Source of the DNA: Vibrio pomeroyi
GTDB taxonomy: Bacteria > Pseudomonadota > Gammaproteobacteria > Enterobacterales > Vibrionaceae
Length of the DNA: 64,000 nt
Assembly (NCBI GenBank): GCA_041879425.1
Contig: CP090855.1
Coordinates: 1,922,001-1,986,000 of the forward strand
Reading direction: 5' to 3'
The notes under the pieces are model-generated. The model searched no databases. It had not been told where the DNA came from and worked only from the letters and a program-made list of their open reading frames with translations. Of this stretch, positions 61,497 through 64,000 are shown one piece after another. The position numbers and the translations under genes are program-made. The first letter of the stretch is position 1. Every line of letters starts with the position of its first letter.

Positions 61497-62921
61497 TTAA
61501 GCCCCCTCATTAACGGTGTGCTTAGCGTTATGTACGGTGGGCATACGAACCGTTTTGTACAAGTTGAATGCCATTAAGAACAAGCCGAGGACGAACAGTG
61601 CGCCACCAAAGAAGCGTAAGAACAACCAAGGTGCTTTGAAGTCCATTGCCTCTACAAAACTGTAAATCAGCTCGCCGTTTTCATTTTGAGCGAGCCACAT
61701 ATAACCTTCACCGATGCCTGCAACCCAAAGTGCTATCGCATAGAGAGCGACGCCGGCATGAGCGAGCCAGAAGTGCCACTTAATCAGTCGAGGCGACCAA
61801 AGATCGGTTTGGCCCCACAAGCGTGGAATGAAGTAGTAAAAGACGGCTATCCCTGACATTCCAACCCATCCTAGTGCTGCGGAATGTACGTGGCCGATAA
61901 TCCATTCGGTGTTGTGTGCCACCATGTTGAACCAACGAATGGCAAGCAGAGGGCCTTCGAACGTTGCCAAGCAGTAGTAAAGAATCGCTGAGAAAAAGAA
62001 TAAAAGAATGTAGTCGGACTTCAGCTTTTCTTTGTTTTGTAGCAGGGTCATTGCGCTATTGAACGCACCAGCCCACGAAGGGAGCCATAGGATCAACGAC
62101 ATCACGATTCCGATGTTCTGAATCCAGATGGGAACGGAAGAATAAACGAGATGGTGTGTTCCGGCCCATGTGTAGAAACCGACCAAGCCCCAGAAGTGGA
62201 TCACAGACAAGCGGTACGAATAGATAGGTCGATCCGCCGCTTTGGGTATGAAATAGTAATTCATACCAATGATACCCGCGGTCAGTAAGAAACCGACGGC
62301 ATTGTGTCCCCACCACCACTGAACAATCGCATCTTGAGCGCCTGCAAATACAGAGTAGGACTTCATCGCTAATACGGGTATCGCGAGGTTATTGACGATG
62401 AAAATCATGGCCACAACGATGATAAAAGCCGCAAAGAACCAGTTTGCCACGAAGATATGGCTGACCTTCCGCTTAGCAAGCGTGCCAAAGAACAACACCG
62501 CATAAAGCACCCAAACCAGCACAATCATTAAGTCGATTGGCCATTCAAGCTCTGCATACTCTTTTGAGGTGGTGTGGCCTGCGGGTAGCGAAATGACTGC
62601 AAGTAAAAGAATGAGTTGCCAGCCCCAAAATACCATCCATGAAAGGCTTTTGTTGAACAAATTACAGTGGCCAGTTCGCTGGGCTATGTACAAAGACGTA
62701 CCCATTAAAATATTCACGACGAAGCCGTATATCACACCAGAGGTATGTAGCGGGCGCAGTCGACCAAATTGGAAATATTGGGAATCGAAGTTTAAGACTG
62801 GCCAATATAATTGCGCGGCGAGAATCACGCCGATGATCATACCTACGATCGCCCACACTAAGGATGCGACGATGAAGTACTTCACGACCTTAATGCTGTA
62901 TTGCGTTGTCACTTGTTCCAT
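61497..62921 (-). CDS. ccoN: cbb3-type cytochrome oxidase catalytic subunit
   Basis: A 474-residue polytopic protein that reduces O2 at high affinity and pumps protons. Haem and copper ligands are in RPLHTSG, WWWGHNAVGF, WAGTHHLVYS and HNTEWIIGHVHSAALGW; the tyrosine in GFYTWAGTHH suits the helix-7 Tyr-His crosslink of C-type oxidases. AAGGAGCC precedes the ATG. No ccoQ or ccoGHIS follows, so assembly depends on genes elsewhere. Confidence 0.95.
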   Translation of the reverse strand: MEQVTTQYSIKVVKYFIVASLVWAIVGMIIGVILAAQLYWPVLNFDSQYFQFGRLRPLHTSGVIYGFVVNILMGTSLYIAQRTGHCNLFNKSLSWMVFWGWQLILLLAVISLPAGHTTSKEYAELEWPIDLMIVLVWVLYAVLFFGTLAKRKVSHIFVANWFFAAFIIVVAMIFIVNNLAIPVLAMKSYSVFAGAQDAIVQWWWGHNAVGFLLTAGIIGMNYYFIPKAADRPIYSYRLSVIHFWGLVGFYTWAGTHHLVYSSVPIWIQNIGIVMSLILWLPSWAGAFNSAMTLLQNKEKLKSDYILLFFFSAILYYCLATFEGPLLAIRWFNMVAHNTEWIIGHVHSAALGWVGMSGIAVFYYFIPRLWGQTDLWSPRLIKWHFWLAHAGVALYAIALWVAGIGEGYMWLAQNENGELIYSFVEAMDFKAPWLFLRFFGGALFVLGLFLMAFNLYKTVRMPTVHNAKHTVNEGA

Positions 62922-62964
62922 AACAAGGCTCCTTGCCTAGAGGTTTTGAACCGCTGACTTAATT

Positions 62965-63351
62965 TTATTCGTTGACTTCGTTTGAATCGCCGACCGAGCT
63001 TGAATCATTGCCCAGCATTGAATAGAAATAGGAAATATCACGGATATCTTGGTCTGAAAGCGTGTCGGCCTGCTGCTGCATGAGAATCGCTAAGCCACTG
63101 GTTCTTTCGCGTGTCTGATAATCTTTCAGTGAAGAGATCAGGTATCCCACTTTTTGGCCGCGAAGGTTCGGGTAGGGGTCTTGTGTTGAGATACCATCAA
63201 CGCCATGACAAGTCATACACACTTTGGCTTTCTGCTTACCCAATTCGAATTGCTCTTTGTTAACTTCAGCAGAAACAGGAAACATGACCAACGTCATTAC
63301 TAGGGTAGAAAGTGTCGCCATGGGGTTAAATTTTTTTATATTCAAACTCAT
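62965..63351 (-). CDS. Periplasmic cytochrome c, class I
   Basis: A 128-residue exported monohaem cytochrome. Signal peptide to about residue 28 (LSTLVMTLVMFPVSA), haem site CMTCH near 45, and the axial methionine probably in SGLAILMQQQ. It resembles half of a cytochrome c4 or a c553. First gene of the ccoNOP operon, 43 bp before ccoN; a likely electron donor to the oxidase. Confidence 0.9.
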   Translation of the reverse strand: MSLNIKKFNPMATLSTLVMTLVMFPVSAEVNKEQFELGKQKAKVCMTCHGVDGISTQDPYPNLRGQKVGYLISSLKDYQTRERTSGLAILMQQQADTLSDQDIRDISYFYSMLGNDSSSVGDSNEVNE

Positions 63352-63812
63352 TCTCGATTCCCTTGATTATGAAATGAGTAAGCTTTTTAAGATCAACGCA
63401 CGAGATCAACTGGTGAAGTAGAAACGACTGGAACCCGTTATTAAGTTTCTTAAAGCTGCTTACGTTCGATTAAAGGTTATGCAGCAACCAGCATTCTCGC
63501 TACTTACTTACTCATATTTATTGTTAATTTTGTTGTTTGATACGTATTCATGGGGGTTATTGGATTACTTCTAACGTTCAAAATACATGTTTTTATCGCG
63601 AGACGGTCGAGAGGTAATGTTCAGGCGGGCAGGATTGTTGAACAATTGTGGCGGTCGAAGAACGAAAGGAAAGAAAGATAACCTGATGAGACTGATTGGA
63701 TGCTTGGGGCTTGGCACAAAGCGATACCTTTCAATCCGAGTGGTATCGATACAAGTTAAATGGTCATTTTAGACTAGACTCAAATTAGTGACCTTTTTAA
63801 ATGGAGTTTAGA
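63352..63812. other. Divergent intergenic region
   Basis: No credible gene. A TTGAT-N4-ATTCA sequence near 63538-63551 matches 8 of 10 positions of the FNR consensus but is distant from the oxidase operon. Promoters for the oxidase operon and the rightward gene should be here. Confidence 0.4.
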
Positions 63813-64000
63813 ATGAGAACTGTATTCCTGTTTGTGCTCTGGTTTTGCTCGTTTTCGATTTTTGCAGCCTCAGAGTTAACTGTGTTCGACCACTCCGGTA
63901 AAAAGCATGCATTAAGTAGAGAACAACTCCTAACACTTCCTCAGACAGAAATTACCACCACCTTGCCATGGGTTGAGGGTCTGACCGTATATAGTGGTGT
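63813..64000 (+). CDS. Periplasmic molybdopterin-oxidoreductase-fold protein (partial)
   Basis: The gene is cut by the window edge; 62 codons are visible. It has a signal peptide (MRTVFLFVLWFCSFSIFAAS) and then ELTVFDHSGKKHALSREQLLTLPQTEITTTLPWVEGLTVYSGV, the opening of SUOX/YedY-fold periplasmic proteins. Members of this small group often lie near a sensor kinase or GGDEF gene. TGGAG lies upstream of the ATG. Cofactor binding cannot be judged from the part seen. Confidence 0.75.
   Translation, partial: MRTVFLFVLWFCSFSIFAASELTVFDHSGKKHALSREQLLTLPQTEITTTLPWVEGLTVYSG

Noticed and set aside
63538..63551. FNR box for the oxidase operon
   Set aside because: Only 8 of 10 consensus bases and nearly 190 bp from the operon start; too weak for a feature.
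63587..63772. 61-residue open frame on the plus strand
   Set aside because: Arg/Gly-rich composition, no clear ribosome site and position in a promoter region; not treated as a gene.

Overview
The window looks like a chromosomal segment of a marine Vibrio, most like the Splendidus group. The reasons are a Vibrio-type attC site (superintegron repeat) at the left edge, an rbsDACBKR operon in the order used by enterobacteria and vibrios, moderate AT-rich composition, and a complete second-type F1Fo ATP synthase operon of the kind known as an extra copy in some Vibrio and Photobacterium genomes. Placement on the second chromosome is an inference only.

Layout. 1-1800: the last gene cassettes of an integron array: a membrane-anchored PD-(D/E)XK nuclease-like protein, one full attC, a hypothetical protein, and a truncated attC. 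1.8-7.5 kb: core genes (DoxX-like, CHASE3 hybrid histidine kinase with HPt, CSS-EAL phosphodiesterase, LprI-like lipid/lysozyme-inhibitor-type protein). 7.5-14 kb: ribose uptake and phosphorylation with two perfect RbsR palindromes ahead of rbsD. 14-17 kb: stand-alone winged-helix protein, outer-membrane beta-barrel, EEP nuclease/phosphatase. 17-23 kb: yejABEF peptide/microcin C importer and an S4 RNA-binding protein.

23.5-39 kb: a catabolic island. It holds a sodium:solute symporter with two double-domain SnoaL-like proteins, a TRAP transporter (dctPQM), a LacI-family regulator, a HpcH/HpaI aldolase, and an operon of an HpsN-type histidinol dehydrogenase homologue, an SDR, a bicupin and an alpha/beta hydrolase; a LysR regulator and a nitrilase-family amidohydrolase follow. 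Four 20-bp operator-like palindromes (consensus TTTTGCATACGTATGCAAAA) precede four separate transcription units, so the whole island appears to be one LacI regulon. The regulator itself has an in-frame ATA where a start codon is expected. The substrate is unknown.

39-46 kb: atpIBEFHAGDC, H+-type by its c subunit. 47-56 kb: a LysR-controlled module (RidA, alpha-ketoglutarate-semialdehyde-dehydrogenase-like ALDH, an M19-dipeptidase homologue lacking the HxD metal motif, a BCCT carrier with an altered aromatic box, a 579-residue protein of unknown function and a DUF3726-like protein), probably for catabolism of a quaternary amine or related compound. Three different short tandem repeats (17, 15 and 19 bp) lie in the intergenic gaps of 53-58.3 kb. 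56-58.5 kb: a prolyl aminopeptidase and two small proteins. 58.7-63.4 kb: a cbb3-type oxidase operon (cytochrome c, ccoN, ccoO, and a ccoP fused to a triheme cytochrome, five haem sites in all). The window ends inside a periplasmic molybdopterin-oxidoreductase-fold protein gene.
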